The notes under the pieces: model-generated
The model's input: only the letters and a program-made list of their open reading frames with translations
Databases searched by the model: none
What the model was told of the DNA's origin: nothing
Shown: one piece after another, positions 25,637 through 34,241 of the stretch
How the letters are laid out: the number at the start of each line of letters is the position of its first letter
How positions within the stretch are numbered: the stretch's first letter is position 1
Source of the DNA: Thermoguttaceae bacterium
GTDB lineage: Bacteria > Planctomycetota > Planctomycetia > Pirellulales > Thermoguttaceae
Direction of reading: 5' to 3'
Assembly (NCBI GenBank): GCA_017405595.1
Contig: JAFRAC010000020.1
Coordinates: 36,616-100,615, forward strand
DNA length: 64,000 nucleotides
Position numbers and translations under genes: made by a program

Positions 25637-28435
25637 ATGCCGATTCCAAAACTCCCTCAATATACGACTCCTCCCTCGATCCCCAGACGCGGCGCCCCTT
25701 CGGCCGACGACGGCAAAAAAGGGGGAGGCTGTTTTAATACGGTCTTGATGATCCTGGTCATGATGTGGGCCATTTCTTTTCTGACAAAAAAGAAAGAACC
25801 GGCGCCCGCAACCGAGACTCCGGTCGAGCCGCAGGCACAGGTTGAACCGATCGCCGCCGAAACACTCAGCGCCATTGCCGAATCTCTTCCTGAGGAGATC
25901 AAACAGGACGCGCAGAAAACGGTTCCCTCGGAATTTGTGACGCTCGGCAGCCTCGATCCGGAAAGCCCGTATCGGATGCTTGTGACCCTCTCGAGCCGGG
26001 GGGCCGCGGTAACCCGTGTTGAAATGAATGAAGCCGGGTTCCGCGACTGCGCCGACAATTCCGGTTACCTTGGCCAGATTATCGCCGACGAGACCGCTGC
26101 CGGCGAAGAGAATGCCCAGGGACTGCCGGGGGTCGGTATTCAGACCGTTGGTCCCGGAACGCCCGCCGCCTTGGCCGGACTCCGGCCGGGTGACCGTATT
26201 TTGGCGGTTGCCCGTTCCGAAAACGGTTCGGTTTCCGAACCGGCGGCGACCGGTTCGTTTGACGATTTGCGCAAGGCTCTTTTGGAGACCCAGCCCGACG
26301 AAACCGTTGAGCTGAGTGTTTTGCGCCGTGAGAACCTTCCTTCGGAAGGGGAATCCCTGCCGGAACCGGAAACGGTTCCGGTGACCCTGACCGAGGCGCC
26401 GCTTCAGGTGATCCGTCCGATGGGCGTGATCGCCAATTACGGCGACTACGTGAATATGGTCGGTCTTCAGGGGGTGTGCCGCGACGATTCGAACGACTTG
26501 TATGACGTCATGAACGATAAAGAGTTCCATCGGCGGCCGAATACCGATGCTTCCTCGTTCCTGATGACACTTGCCTCGTACGATACCGCTGAAAAACTCG
26601 AGTGGCCCCTTTACCGTGAAGGGGACCGAAAGACGTCGGCCGGACGGAATTACGCGATCGAAACGGAACTTCCTTTCTACGGGATCGGCGGGGAAGGGGA
26701 ACTCGCTCCTTCGCCTGAAGCGGGGATGAGAAACGGCAACTGGGAATTTGCCGCCGCCGAATCGGATCAGACGACCGCCGTGTTTCGAAAAGTTCTTCCG
26801 GTCCGCCGTCTGGAAATGCGGAAGATCTACCGGCTCAGCGCTTTTGATTCGGCCGGGTCGGGAAAGAAAAAGCAAGGAGAGCGGGATTACCATTTGACGC
26901 TCACCGTGGAAGTCCGGAACCTCGATGCCGAAAATGCCCATACGGTTTCCTATTTTCTCGACGGCCCCACTTCGCTGCCGGTTGAGGGACTCTGGTATTC
27001 TCTCGGACGAAAGACCGGACCCGGCTGGGGAACCTACGGAATGCACGATATGGTGCTGAAACTGGGGGGGAACAATTTCCGCGTTTTCCGGTGCAGCGAT
27101 ATCGCCCTCGAAAAGAAGGAAAACAGCCGCCCGAGCGATCCGGTTGCGATCAATTTTATCGGAGTCGATTCGCAGTATTTTGAAGCGACGATGATTCCGG
27201 ATCCGAACGCCGAACTTCACGAATATTTGCCGATCCGTGTCGGCGCCCGCCTTTCCGGAAAAGAAACATACACGAACATTTCGTTCCGCCTGAAAAGCGC
27301 CGAGAAGAAACTTGCCCCTGCCGGCCAGCCGGGCGATGTTTCGGCCGAAAGCTATACCGTTTTCGTCGGCCCGAAACGTCCGGCGGACCTCAAATCGTAC
27401 GGATTGGGCGAAACGCTCGTTTACGGCTGGTTTTGGTTCGTTTCGAAACCCCTTGCCGCGATTCTCGAGTTCTTCCGCCACTGTCTGGTTTTCAATTACG
27501 GGCTCGCGATTATCCTGCTGACGATCCTGGTGCGGCTCTGCATGTTCCCGATCAGTATCAAGATGGTCGCCAGCTCGCTCCGCATGCAGAAACTTCAGCC
27601 GCAGATCAGCGCCCTGCAGGAAAAATACAAGAACGATGCTGCCGCCCTGATGCGGGCCCAGCGGGAACTCTGGAAAAAGAACAAGGTGAATCCGTTCGGC
27701 AGCTGTCTGCCGATGTTCCTGCAGATCCCGGTCTTCTGCGGCCTTTATAAGGTTCTCAACCTGGATGTGAACCTGTACGGCGCGCCTTTGATCAGCGAAA
27801 AAGTCCGCTGGTGCTCGAACCTGGCGGCGCCCGATATGCTCTACAACTGGAGCAATTTCTGGAACTCGCACGGCTGGACCTCGTTCAATTTGGGTGTCGG
27901 GATCTTTTCGCTCGGCCCCTACCTGAACCTCCTTCCGCTTCTGACGGTGGCGCTTTTCCTTGTTCAGCAGGCCTTTCTCATGCCGCCGGTCACCGGCCGG
28001 ACGCCCGAAGAGATTCAGCAGCAGAAGATGATGCGCGTCATGATGAAGGTCATGATGGTGATGATGGGCTTCATGTTCTTTAAGGTGCCGTGCGGGCTGT
28101 GTATCTATTTTATCACCAGCGCGCTTTGGGGAATCCTCGAACGCCGTTTCCTGCCGAAACGGGACCAGGAGATTGTTACCGATTCGGGTACGGTTCTGAT
28201 CGACGCGGTGCCCGAGAACGCCGCCGAGCCTGAACCGAAACCGGCGAGGCCGAAAAACGGCCGCCGTCCCCGCCGCGGCGGTTCCGAAGAGGCCGAACCC
28301 GCCAAGAAGGGGTGGCGCGCCATGTGGCAAGAGGTGCTCGAAAAGACGAAAGAGCAGCAGAAGCTTGCCAAAGCCGAACTCGAAAAGCGGAAAAAAGCCG
28401 CCGACCGTCTGAACAAGGCCAAAAAACGCAGGTAG
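25637..28435 (+). CDS. yidC: Membrane protein insertase YidC with PDZ insertion
   Basis: 932 residues, far longer than the ~550 of E. coli YidC. After a short Pro-rich N-terminus comes one membrane helix (CFNTVLMILVMMWAISFL, about 32-50), then a large periplasmic region. A PDZ-like domain (about 162-233: LPGVGIQTVGPGTPAALAGL, RPGDRILAV) sits inside it, followed by the usual beta-supersandwich (TVEVRNLDAENAHTVSYFLDG). The C-terminal five-helix insertase core (about 605-840) includes YGLAIILLTILVRLCMFPIS and KVNPFGSCLPMFLQIPVFCG, with the conserved Arg after helix 2. A basic C-terminal tail (EKRKKAADRLNKAKKRR) could contact ribosomes. It inserts inner-membrane proteins with or without SecYEG. 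The PDZ insertion is the unusual point. Confidence 0.93.
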   Translation: MPIPKLPQYTTPPSIPRRGAPSADDGKKGGGCFNTVLMILVMMWAISFLTKKKEPAPATETPVEPQAQVEPIAAETLSAIAESLPEEIKQDAQKTVPSEFVTLGSLDPESPYRMLVTLSSRGAAVTRVEMNEAGFRDCADNSGYLGQIIADETAAGEENAQGLPGVGIQTVGPGTPAALAGLRPGDRILAVARSENGSVSEPAATGSFDDLRKALLETQPDETVELSVLRRENLPSEGESLPEPETVPVTLTEAPLQVIRPMGVIANYGDYVNMVGLQGVCRDDSNDLYDVMNDKEFHRRPNTDASSFLMTLASYDTAEKLEWPLYREGDRKTSAGRNYAIETELPFYGIGGEGELAPSPEAGMRNGNWEFAAAESDQTTAVFRKVLPVRRLEMRKIYRLSAFDSAGSGKKKQGERDYHLTLTVEVRNLDAENAHTVSYFLDGPTSLPVEGLWYSLGRKTGPGWGTYGMHDMVLKLGGNNFRVFRCSDIALEKKENSRPSDPVAINFIGVDSQYFEATMIPDPNAELHEYLPIRVGARLSGKETYTNISFRLKSAEKKLAPAGQPGDVSAESYTVFVGPKRPADLKSYGLGETLVYGWFWFVSKPLAAILEFFRHCLVFNYGLAIILLTILVRLCMFPISIKMVASSLRMQKLQPQISALQEKYKNDAAALMRAQRELWKKNKVNPFGSCLPMFLQIPVFCGLYKVLNLDVNLYGAPLISEKVRWCSNLAAPDMLYNWSNFWNSHGWTSFNLGVGIFSLGPYLNLLPLLTVALFLVQQAFLMPPVTGRTPEEIQQQKMMRVMMKVMMVMMGFMFFKVPCGLCIYFITSALWGILERRFLPKRDQEIVTDSGTVLIDAVPENAAEPEPKPARPKNGRRPRRGGSEEAEPAKKGWRAMWQEVLEKTKEQQKLAKAELEKRKKAADRLNKAKKRR

Positions 28436-28497
28436 TCTGTCCGCGGAGGAGATCCGCAGCCCGTTACGCTTTCATTCATCCGAAGGGAGATTTCGTT

Positions 28498-29637
28498 ATG
28501 TTGACGCGCCGGATATTTTGTATTGCGCTTCTCTCCGTTTTTCTGCTCGGGGGATCAGCGCTTTTCGCGCAGGATTCGATCACGGCGGCGATTCAGCCGT
28601 ACGTTGATCAGGGAGTCTTTCCCGGACTCGTTTCGGTTTCCGCCGATAAAGACGGAAAGCTCACGGTTGAGACGGCCGGTTACGCCGATATCGAAAGCGG
28701 AACCCCGGCTTCGTTCGACGGTGTTTACTGGATCGCTTCGATGACCAAGGGAATGGTCGCCGCCGGACTGATGATCCTGGTCGATGAGGGGCTGGTGGAT
28801 CTGAACGCGCCGGTCGAAACCTATCTGCCGGAATTTAAGGATCTCCGGGTCGAAGAGTGCGGCGAAAATGGCGTCAGCACCGTCCGCCCCCCGAAAACGA
28901 AACCGACCGTGCGGCAGGTCATGTCGCACATGGCCGGGCTCCGGTTCGTGACGCCGACCATGGACCGGTTCGGGATCGACGTTTTTCCCGCCCGTCCGCT
29001 CGCCTCGGCGATGGTCGAGGTTCCTCTTTTCGCGGATCCCGGTACCCAATTCAGTTACAGCAATCTCGGAATTGACGTGGGCGCGGCGATTATCGAAGAG
29101 GTCAGCGGAATCCCCTTCGAGGAATTCCTCCAGAAGCGGATCTTCGAACCGCTCAAAATGTACGATACTTCGTTCTGGCTGACCGAAGAGCAGAACGCCC
29201 GTCTTGTTACACCGTATAAGGTTCTCGACGGCCGCTGTATTCCCGACAGCATTTCCTGCCTGATCTATCCGTTTACCGACCGGCAGCATCGTTTTGCCGA
29301 GGGCGGCGGTGGCCTCTTCTCGACCCCGCGCGACACGATTAAGTTTTACCAGATGATCGCCGGGAAAGGCCAGTATAAGGGTACGCGGATCCTTTCGGAA
29401 GAAGCTGTTCAGGCCATGGCGACGAAACAGACTCCCGACGGAATCGACAACCCCTATTCCCTCGGAATGTGGACCGACGGCGAGTCGATTTGGCACGGGG
29501 GCGCGCTCGGAACCGAGGGACGCGCCAACCTCAAGACGGGGGAAGCCCGCATCTACATGGTTCAGCTGACCAGTTCGGTCGATCCGAAAATCAAAGAAAC
29601 GGTTAACGCCATCCTCGACAGCCGTGTTAAACAGTAA
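28498..29637 (+). CDS. Secreted beta-lactamase-family serine hydrolase (class C-like)
   Basis: 379 residues from ATG 28498 (AAGGGAG upstream). A signal peptide ends near ALFAQ. Motifs of the class C beta-lactamase/esterase superfamily: S-x-x-K as SMTK (near residue 81), Y-S-N as YSN in TQFSYSNLGID, and W-H-G-G as IWHGGALGTEG. Members include DD-peptidases, esterases and transesterases; the sequence does not tell which. It lies 62 bases after yidC, and its last codons overlap the GTG of the first ATP-grasp gene, so it may belong to one unit with the two ligases. Confidence 0.85.
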   Translation: MLTRRIFCIALLSVFLLGGSALFAQDSITAAIQPYVDQGVFPGLVSVSADKDGKLTVETAGYADIESGTPASFDGVYWIASMTKGMVAAGLMILVDEGLVDLNAPVETYLPEFKDLRVEECGENGVSTVRPPKTKPTVRQVMSHMAGLRFVTPTMDRFGIDVFPARPLASAMVEVPLFADPGTQFSYSNLGIDVGAAIIEEVSGIPFEEFLQKRIFEPLKMYDTSFWLTEEQNARLVTPYKVLDGRCIPDSISCLIYPFTDRQHRFAEGGGGLFSTPRDTIKFYQMIAGKGQYKGTRILSEEAVQAMATKQTPDGIDNPYSLGMWTDGESIWHGGALGTEGRANLKTGEARIYMVQLTSSVDPKIKETVNAILDSRVKQ

Positions 29638-30535
29638 TCTCAGAGGCTGGCTTGTTGTCAACAGCTTTTTAGACTCGCCGAAATTCGAGGAAATTTACGC
29701 CCGGCTGATCCGGGCGTTTTCCTTGCGGGGGGTTCCCCTCGCCCGGAGAGGGAACGCCGAACTTGTTTCGGTTCTCGGCCGTCCGATTGCCGATTTGCCC
29801 GACTTTGCGCTTTTCTGGGACAAAGATATCCCGCTTGCCCGTCATTTGGAGAACCTTGGCTTGCGCCTGTTTAACCGCGCTCAGGCGATCGCCCGGTGCG
29901 ACGACAAGGCGGAAACCGCGCTGGCGCTTGAACAGGGGGGAATCGCGCAGCCGAAAACCGTGATCGCACCGTTAAAGTTCAGTTCCGAACCGTATCCGAA
30001 CGATGACTTTTTCGATTCTGTTGCCGGCCAGCTTGGTTTCCCGCTTGTCATGAAAGAGCGGGTCGGTTCGTTCGGCGCGCAGGTTTCTTTAGTGCGGAAT
30101 ACCGGAGAAATCCGCGCGATGATCCATAGCCGGCCAGGCTCATCATGGCTCTTTCAGGAATATATCGCGACGAGTTTCGGGCGCGATCTGCGCATCCAGA
30201 CCTTAGGGGGCAGGGCCGTTGCCGCCGCCGCGCGATACGGGGCGCCGAACGATTTTCGATCGAACGTTACCGCCGGCGGCCGGATGGAACCGATTGACCC
30301 GCCCGGTTCATTTAAAGAACTCGCGGTTCGGACCGCGGAACTTTTGCGCCTCGACTTTGCGGGAATCGACCTTCTTTACGGGGAAGGGGAGACCCCGCTG
30401 GTTTGTGAAGTGAACTCGAACGCCCACTTTGTTAACCTCGATAACGCGCTGGGAATCCGTTTCGAGGAGATGCTTGCCGACTACGTTATCGAAACGCTTC
30501 TTCGGGAAAGAGAAACGCCGCCGAAACTGTGTTAG
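29624..30535 (+). CDS. RimK-like ATP-grasp ligase, first of a tandem pair
   Basis: 303 residues. The GTG at 29624 is the only plausible start before beta-strand 1 (GWLVVNSFLDSPKF) and overlaps the previous gene by 14 bases. ATP-grasp features: FPLVMKERVGSFGAQV (ATP-binding Lys and Gly-rich loop), LFQEYIATSFGRDLRIQTLG, AAARYGAPNDFRSN, and the metal-binding FAGIDLLYGEGETPLVCEVN. The family joins a carboxylate (often Glu, Ala or a peptide C-terminus) to an amine with ATP. The second ligase starts within the last codons of this gene. Substrate unknown; there is no obvious precursor peptide nearby. Confidence 0.8.
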   Translation: MLNSNLRGWLVVNSFLDSPKFEEIYARLIRAFSLRGVPLARRGNAELVSVLGRPIADLPDFALFWDKDIPLARHLENLGLRLFNRAQAIARCDDKAETALALEQGGIAQPKTVIAPLKFSSEPYPNDDFFDSVAGQLGFPLVMKERVGSFGAQVSLVRNTGEIRAMIHSRPGSSWLFQEYIATSFGRDLRIQTLGGRAVAAAARYGAPNDFRSNVTAGGRMEPIDPPGSFKELAVRTAELLRLDFAGIDLLYGEGETPLVCEVNSNAHFVNLDNALGIRFEEMLADYVIETLLRERETPPKLC

Positions 30536-31344
30536 ACCTCTGGATCATCTACGACCGCGCCCGGTATGACGTCAATCGGTGGTTCGCCAGCCGCCTTGCG
30601 GAAGCTTTCCGGAAAAGAGAGTTTCACACAAGTCTCTTTGTCGCTGATACTCCCGGCGACCTTCCGGAGGGGCCTTTCCCCGAAATCGTACTGAACCGAA
30701 CCGGCAGCGCCGAAATTGCCGGCCGGCTCGAAGAGGCGGGATGCCGGGTCTGGAACAACGCGAAAATCGCACGGATCGGGAACGACAAATGGGAGGCGTA
30801 CTGCCGGCTGGAAGAAGCGGGAATCGGCTCGCTTCCGTCCTATTTGGCGACGGCGGAAAACCTGTATACGTTACCCGATATTTTTCCCGCCGTTTTAAAA
30901 TCAAGGGACGGCCATGGGGGAACGGAGGTCTTTCTCGTGCAAGACCGGGACGGACTGATTGAAGCGTTCCGCAGAATCGGCAAACCGACCGCCGTCTTTC
31001 AGCGCGCAGCGGCCGATCGCGGAAAAGATTTGCGCGTTTACGTTTTGGGAAAGAAGATTGTCGCCGGAATCCTTCGCCGCAGTGAAACCGATTTTCGGAG
31101 CAACTTCTGTTTGGGGGGGGCCGCCGAAATCGTTGACCCCATTCCGCCTGATATTACGGAACAGGTCGGCCGGATAACGGAACTTTACAATTTCGGGCTC
31201 GCCGGGATCGACTTTATCTTCGATCGGGGAAAGTCTGTTTTCAACGAAATCGAAGACGTGGTCGGCACCCGGACTCTCTATGCCAAAACCGACCTTGATA
31301 TCGCGGAATTGTATGCCGGTTTTATTTTAAAAGCCGGGCGTTGA
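30529..31344 (+). CDS. RimK-like ATP-grasp ligase, second of a tandem pair
   Basis: 271 residues from GTG 30529, overlapping the first ligase by seven bases (GTGTTAG), so translationally coupled. ATP-grasp motifs: IGNDKWEAYCRLEEAGI, FPAVLKSRDGHGGTEV, DRGKDLRVYVLGKKI, RSETDFRSNFCLGG and LAGIDFIFDRGKSVFNEIED. The last differs from the usual E-V-N end of RimK/LysX enzymes in reading NEIEDVVGTRTLY. A G8 run lies at 31113-31120 inside the frame. The tRNA-Arg gene is 145 bases downstream with its own promoter. Together the two ligases may act in sequence on one substrate; this is inference. Confidence 0.8.
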   Translation: MLDLWIIYDRARYDVNRWFASRLAEAFRKREFHTSLFVADTPGDLPEGPFPEIVLNRTGSAEIAGRLEEAGCRVWNNAKIARIGNDKWEAYCRLEEAGIGSLPSYLATAENLYTLPDIFPAVLKSRDGHGGTEVFLVQDRDGLIEAFRRIGKPTAVFQRAAADRGKDLRVYVLGKKIVAGILRRSETDFRSNFCLGGAAEIVDPIPPDITEQVGRITELYNFGLAGIDFIFDRGKSVFNEIEDVVGTRTLYAKTDLDIAELYAGFILKAGR

Positions 31345-31392
31345 CCGCAGGAAACAGGGGGGAAGGGCCTTCGATGCCGCTGCCCTTTCCAC

Positions 31393-31420
31393 TTGCAGAA
31401 AGGGCGCGTAACGCTATAAT
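31393..31420 (+). promoter_or_regulatory. Candidate promoter of tRNA-Arg
   Basis: TTGCAG (31393-31398), a 16-base spacer and a perfect TATAAT (31415-31420). The mature tRNA starts about 62 bases after the predicted start. Confidence 0.55.
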
Positions 31421-31488
31421 AAAGGGGCCGCGGGCCGGAACAGAGACATGCCGCCGCGCGCGGTCAGAGACGCGAATGATGTCTTTAA

Positions 31489-31562
<74 letters not shown>

Positions 31563-31565
31563 CTC

Positions 31566-31602
31566 GCTCAGATACCTTATTCCGAGATATCTGAGCTTTT
31601 TT
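31566..31602 (+). terminator. Intrinsic terminator of tRNA-Arg
   Basis: GCTCAGATA (31566-31574) pairs perfectly with TATCTGAGC (31588-31596), followed by TTTTTT. Confidence 0.92.
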
Positions 31603-31749
31603 ATGTACTTGTTAATCCATATCCCTTCATACAAAAAATAGGTGTAAGCACGTATTTTCGGAGAGACCATGCCGTGAAACGTCCCCCAATGCTATGCCAT
31701 CATAAGACCAAAGAAGATGCTTGACACTACCTCCGATTGCAGTATCAGC

Positions 31750-31850
31750 GGCACCGCCAAGAAAACCACCAAGAAAACCGCCATGAAATCACCCAAGAAA
31801 TCGCCCAAGAAAATTTGTCTGTAGAAGACCCAATGATCGGATTCTCATAG
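31750..31850 (+). pseudogene. Decayed linker of an AlbA_2/Schlafen-type or Fic-type regulator
   Basis: One frame reads TAKKTTKKTAMKSPKKSPKK before stopping. After a one-base shift it continues NLSVEDPMIGFS. Runs of K(T/S)xKK followed by a 'KILSLxEEdP' segment are typical of the linker before the C-terminal winged helix of AlbA_2 ATP-binding proteins. The frame is broken and most of the gene is missing. Identification rests on this short match only. Confidence 0.4.
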
Positions 31851-31964
31851 AAAGAATTGAGGGCGACGAATTGATGTTCCAAGTGACCGAAGATGAGGTT
31901 GGTTTTTTGAAGTCACAATTTGTGACCTCAAGTTCTGAGGGAGGCGGGTATTCTTTCCGGAATC
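31846..31964 (+). pseudogene. ORF6N-domain gene remnant
   Basis: One frame reads LIERIEGDELMFQVTEDEVG and FLKSQFVTSSSEGGGYSF, matching the middle of the ORF6N DNA-binding domain of phage antirepressor-like proteins (usual text: ERFPDDFMFQLTxEEvxxLrSQ). Both ends of the gene are missing. A second remnant of the same family is at 59041. The rest of the 480-base gap up to 32045 holds only a promoter. Confidence 0.6.
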
Positions 31965-31993
31965 TTGTTATTCGTTTGGCGGGCTGTTATAAT
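31965..31993 (+). promoter_or_regulatory. Candidate promoter of the beta-helix gene at 32045
   Basis: TTGTTA (31965-31970), a 17-base spacer and a perfect TATAAT (31988-31993). The leader to ATG 32045 is about 45 bases. Confidence 0.6.
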
Positions 31994-32044
31994 TAGGGCG
32001 GCGTTTGGCCCTGTTTTTTACGTTACCGTAGAAAGAGTCCCCCT

Positions 32045-34201
32045 ATGAAACGATTCATCGTATTCAGCGTTCTTTGGCTGTCCCTCTCGATGTTCGCCGC
32101 CGCGCAGAATAACTGGCGCGATTTTATCGGCGAACGGAAACTTAATCTGATCGACTCGGTCCAGGAAATGCCCGCGCTTTTCTATGTTTCTCCGGACGGA
32201 GACGACGCGTGGTCCGGCTTTTATCCGGTACCGAACGAAGACGGAACCGACGGACCGTTCCGCACGATTGCCGCGGCTCAGAAAGCGCTTCGCCAGTGGC
32301 GTCTCTCGTCCGATCTGGGGGGAAAACCGACCGTTGTTGATGTGATGCCCGGCGTTTATGATCTCGACGGACCGATCGGTTTCGGACCGGACGATTCCGG
32401 GACAGACGATTCGCCGGTGATTTGGCGCGGCGCGGGAACCGATCGGAATACCGGCGAGCCTTTAACCGTTCTGCGTGCGGGAAAAACGATCACCGGCGGA
32501 GTGCCCGTGACCGATGAGGCGATTTTGGCCCGGCTGAAACCTGAAGTACGCGATAAAGTCGTGCAGTTCGATCTGCGCGCTCAGGGGATTACCGATTACG
32601 GAGATTACGCGACTCAGGACAATCTTGCCGAGCTTTTCCTGAACAACCAGCCGATGACCATTGCCCGGTATCCGAACGAAGGGTTCATTACCCTCGAAGA
32701 CTTCGTTACCGAAGGGAACCCGATAATGAAACTTCGGACGACGGAGACCTATGTACAGGGCAAATTCATTCTCGATGATGATATGTCGGCATGGCCGGCG
32801 GAACCGGACGCCTGGGCCAAGGGATACTGGTGCTGGGATTGGGTTCTGACCGAGCAAAAATTCAAACATGTCGACCCGAAAAAGAAGATTCTTGAACTGG
32901 CCGAGCCGTATCATGAATACGGATACCGTGAGGGGCAGTATTTCTACGTCTATCATCTCCTTTGCGAGCTTGACCGGCCGGGTGAGTTTTATATCGACAG
33001 CGACAGCGGCATTCTCTACTTCTATCCGCCTGAAGAGGTTCGCGACGATAACCTCTTTATGACGGTTCATCCTTCGGCGATTACCGGCAGCGGGCTGACG
33101 TATACGGTTTTTGCCGGTTTCGGATTCGACGGATGCCGAAAGACCGCGATATCCTTAAACGGAGAAGATATTGTTGTTGTCGGCTGTGTGGTTCGAAATG
33201 TCGGCAAGGGTGGAATCGAGATTAACGGGAACCGCTCTCTGGTTTTCGGCTGCCATCTTTATAATCTCGGAGCGTTTGGGATCGGGCTTGACGCGGGCGA
33301 TCCGAAACAGATCTACCGCGGCAACTCGGCGGTGATCAATAACGATATTCATGACTACGGCCGGATTCAGCGTTGTTACGCGCCCGGCGTGTCGTTCGGC
33401 GGGTGCGGTAATTTGATCGCACATAACCGGATTACGAACGCTCCTCATAACGCGATCGCTTTCGGCGGTGTCGAAAACCATATCGAATTTAATGAAATCG
33501 GGTATGTGTGTCAGGAATCGAACGATGCCGGCGCCATCTATTGCGGACGCACCTGGGTGGCTCGCGGCAATGTGATCAAGAATAACTACTTCCATGATAT
33601 CCAGGGGTTTCAGAATAAGGGATGCGTCGGGGTTTATCTCGACGATGAGTTTTCGTCGGCGGATATTATCGGCAATCTTTTCGTGAACGTGACCGCCGCC
33701 ACGTTTATCGGCGGCGGACGCGATAACAGTATCCTGAACAACCTTTACGTGGAATGCCATCCTGCGGTGCGGATTGACGGACGGGGGCTGAACTGGCAAT
33801 CGGCGGCGGTTGACGACCGGATGGCGACACTCAGAAAGAACGGTACGATCGAGGGAATTTCGGTGGTGACCGAGCCGTACGCCTCGGCATACCCGAAATT
33901 GCGCGAAGTCCTGAAAAGCGAAAATCCCCACGCGCCGGAAGGGAACGTCTTTGCGCGGAACGTCGTTATCCGAAGCGGCTGGTTTCAGGATCAGCCCGCG
34001 TCTTTCGAGGGGGACGATATTTATGATGAGGCCCGTCCCTATGTCGAGGTTACCGATAACGTGATCGGCGATTATCGGCTGTTGACTTCCCTTGATAAAG
34101 CGCCGACCGCGGAAATTCCGAACACGAAAATCAAATTCGACCGGATCCCGACAGAACGGATCGGACGGTTCGAGCATCAGGCGGCGGAAAAGAGGCAATA
34201 G
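32045..34201 (+). CDS. Secreted right-handed parallel beta-helix protein
   Basis: 718 residues with a signal peptide (FIVFSVLWLSLSMFAAAQ). The N-terminal part has the planctomycete beta-helix opening FYVSPDGDDAWSG, DGPFRTIAAAQKALRQWR. The middle and C-terminal parts carry successive helix turns such as GGIEINGNRSLVFGCHLYNLG, GNLIAHNRITNAPHNAIAFGG and VIKNNYFHDI. Such pectin-lyase-fold proteins are usually polysaccharide lyases, hydrolases or epimerases acting outside the cytoplasm; no catalytic set can be assigned. It is followed after 40 bases by a second pectin-lyase-fold gene, so probably an operon up to 39125 or 40156. Confidence 0.8.
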   Translation: MKRFIVFSVLWLSLSMFAAAQNNWRDFIGERKLNLIDSVQEMPALFYVSPDGDDAWSGFYPVPNEDGTDGPFRTIAAAQKALRQWRLSSDLGGKPTVVDVMPGVYDLDGPIGFGPDDSGTDDSPVIWRGAGTDRNTGEPLTVLRAGKTITGGVPVTDEAILARLKPEVRDKVVQFDLRAQGITDYGDYATQDNLAELFLNNQPMTIARYPNEGFITLEDFVTEGNPIMKLRTTETYVQGKFILDDDMSAWPAEPDAWAKGYWCWDWVLTEQKFKHVDPKKKILELAEPYHEYGYREGQYFYVYHLLCELDRPGEFYIDSDSGILYFYPPEEVRDDNLFMTVHPSAITGSGLTYTVFAGFGFDGCRKTAISLNGEDIVVVGCVVRNVGKGGIEINGNRSLVFGCHLYNLGAFGIGLDAGDPKQIYRGNSAVINNDIHDYGRIQRCYAPGVSFGGCGNLIAHNRITNAPHNAIAFGGVENHIEFNEIGYVCQESNDAGAIYCGRTWVARGNVIKNNYFHDIQGFQNKGCVGVYLDDEFSSADIIGNLFVNVTAATFIGGGRDNSILNNLYVECHPAVRIDGRGLNWQSAAVDDRMATLRKNGTIEGISVVTEPYASAYPKLREVLKSENPHAPEGNVFARNVVIRSGWFQDQPASFEGDDIYDEARPYVEVTDNVIGDYRLLTSLDKAPTAEIPNTKIKFDRIPTERIGRFEHQAAEKRQ

Positions 34202-34241
34202 GATTGTTTTACACATTCCCGAAAAGGAGCAGAGTCGGGAG

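Noticed and set aside
24698..28330. Open frame of about 1200 codons on the minus strand opposite the phosphoesterase and yidC genes
   Set aside because: The plus strand carries complete phosphoesterase and YidC motifs; the opposite frame is Arg/His/Gln-rich without family signatures, as expected from codon bias in GC-rich DNA.
31906..31925. CRP-like palindrome TCACAATTTGTGA, with a similar TCACAAATTGTGA near 59101
   Set aside because: Both lie at the same codons (SQFVT / SQIVT) of the ORF6N remnants, so the symmetry comes from shared coding ancestry.
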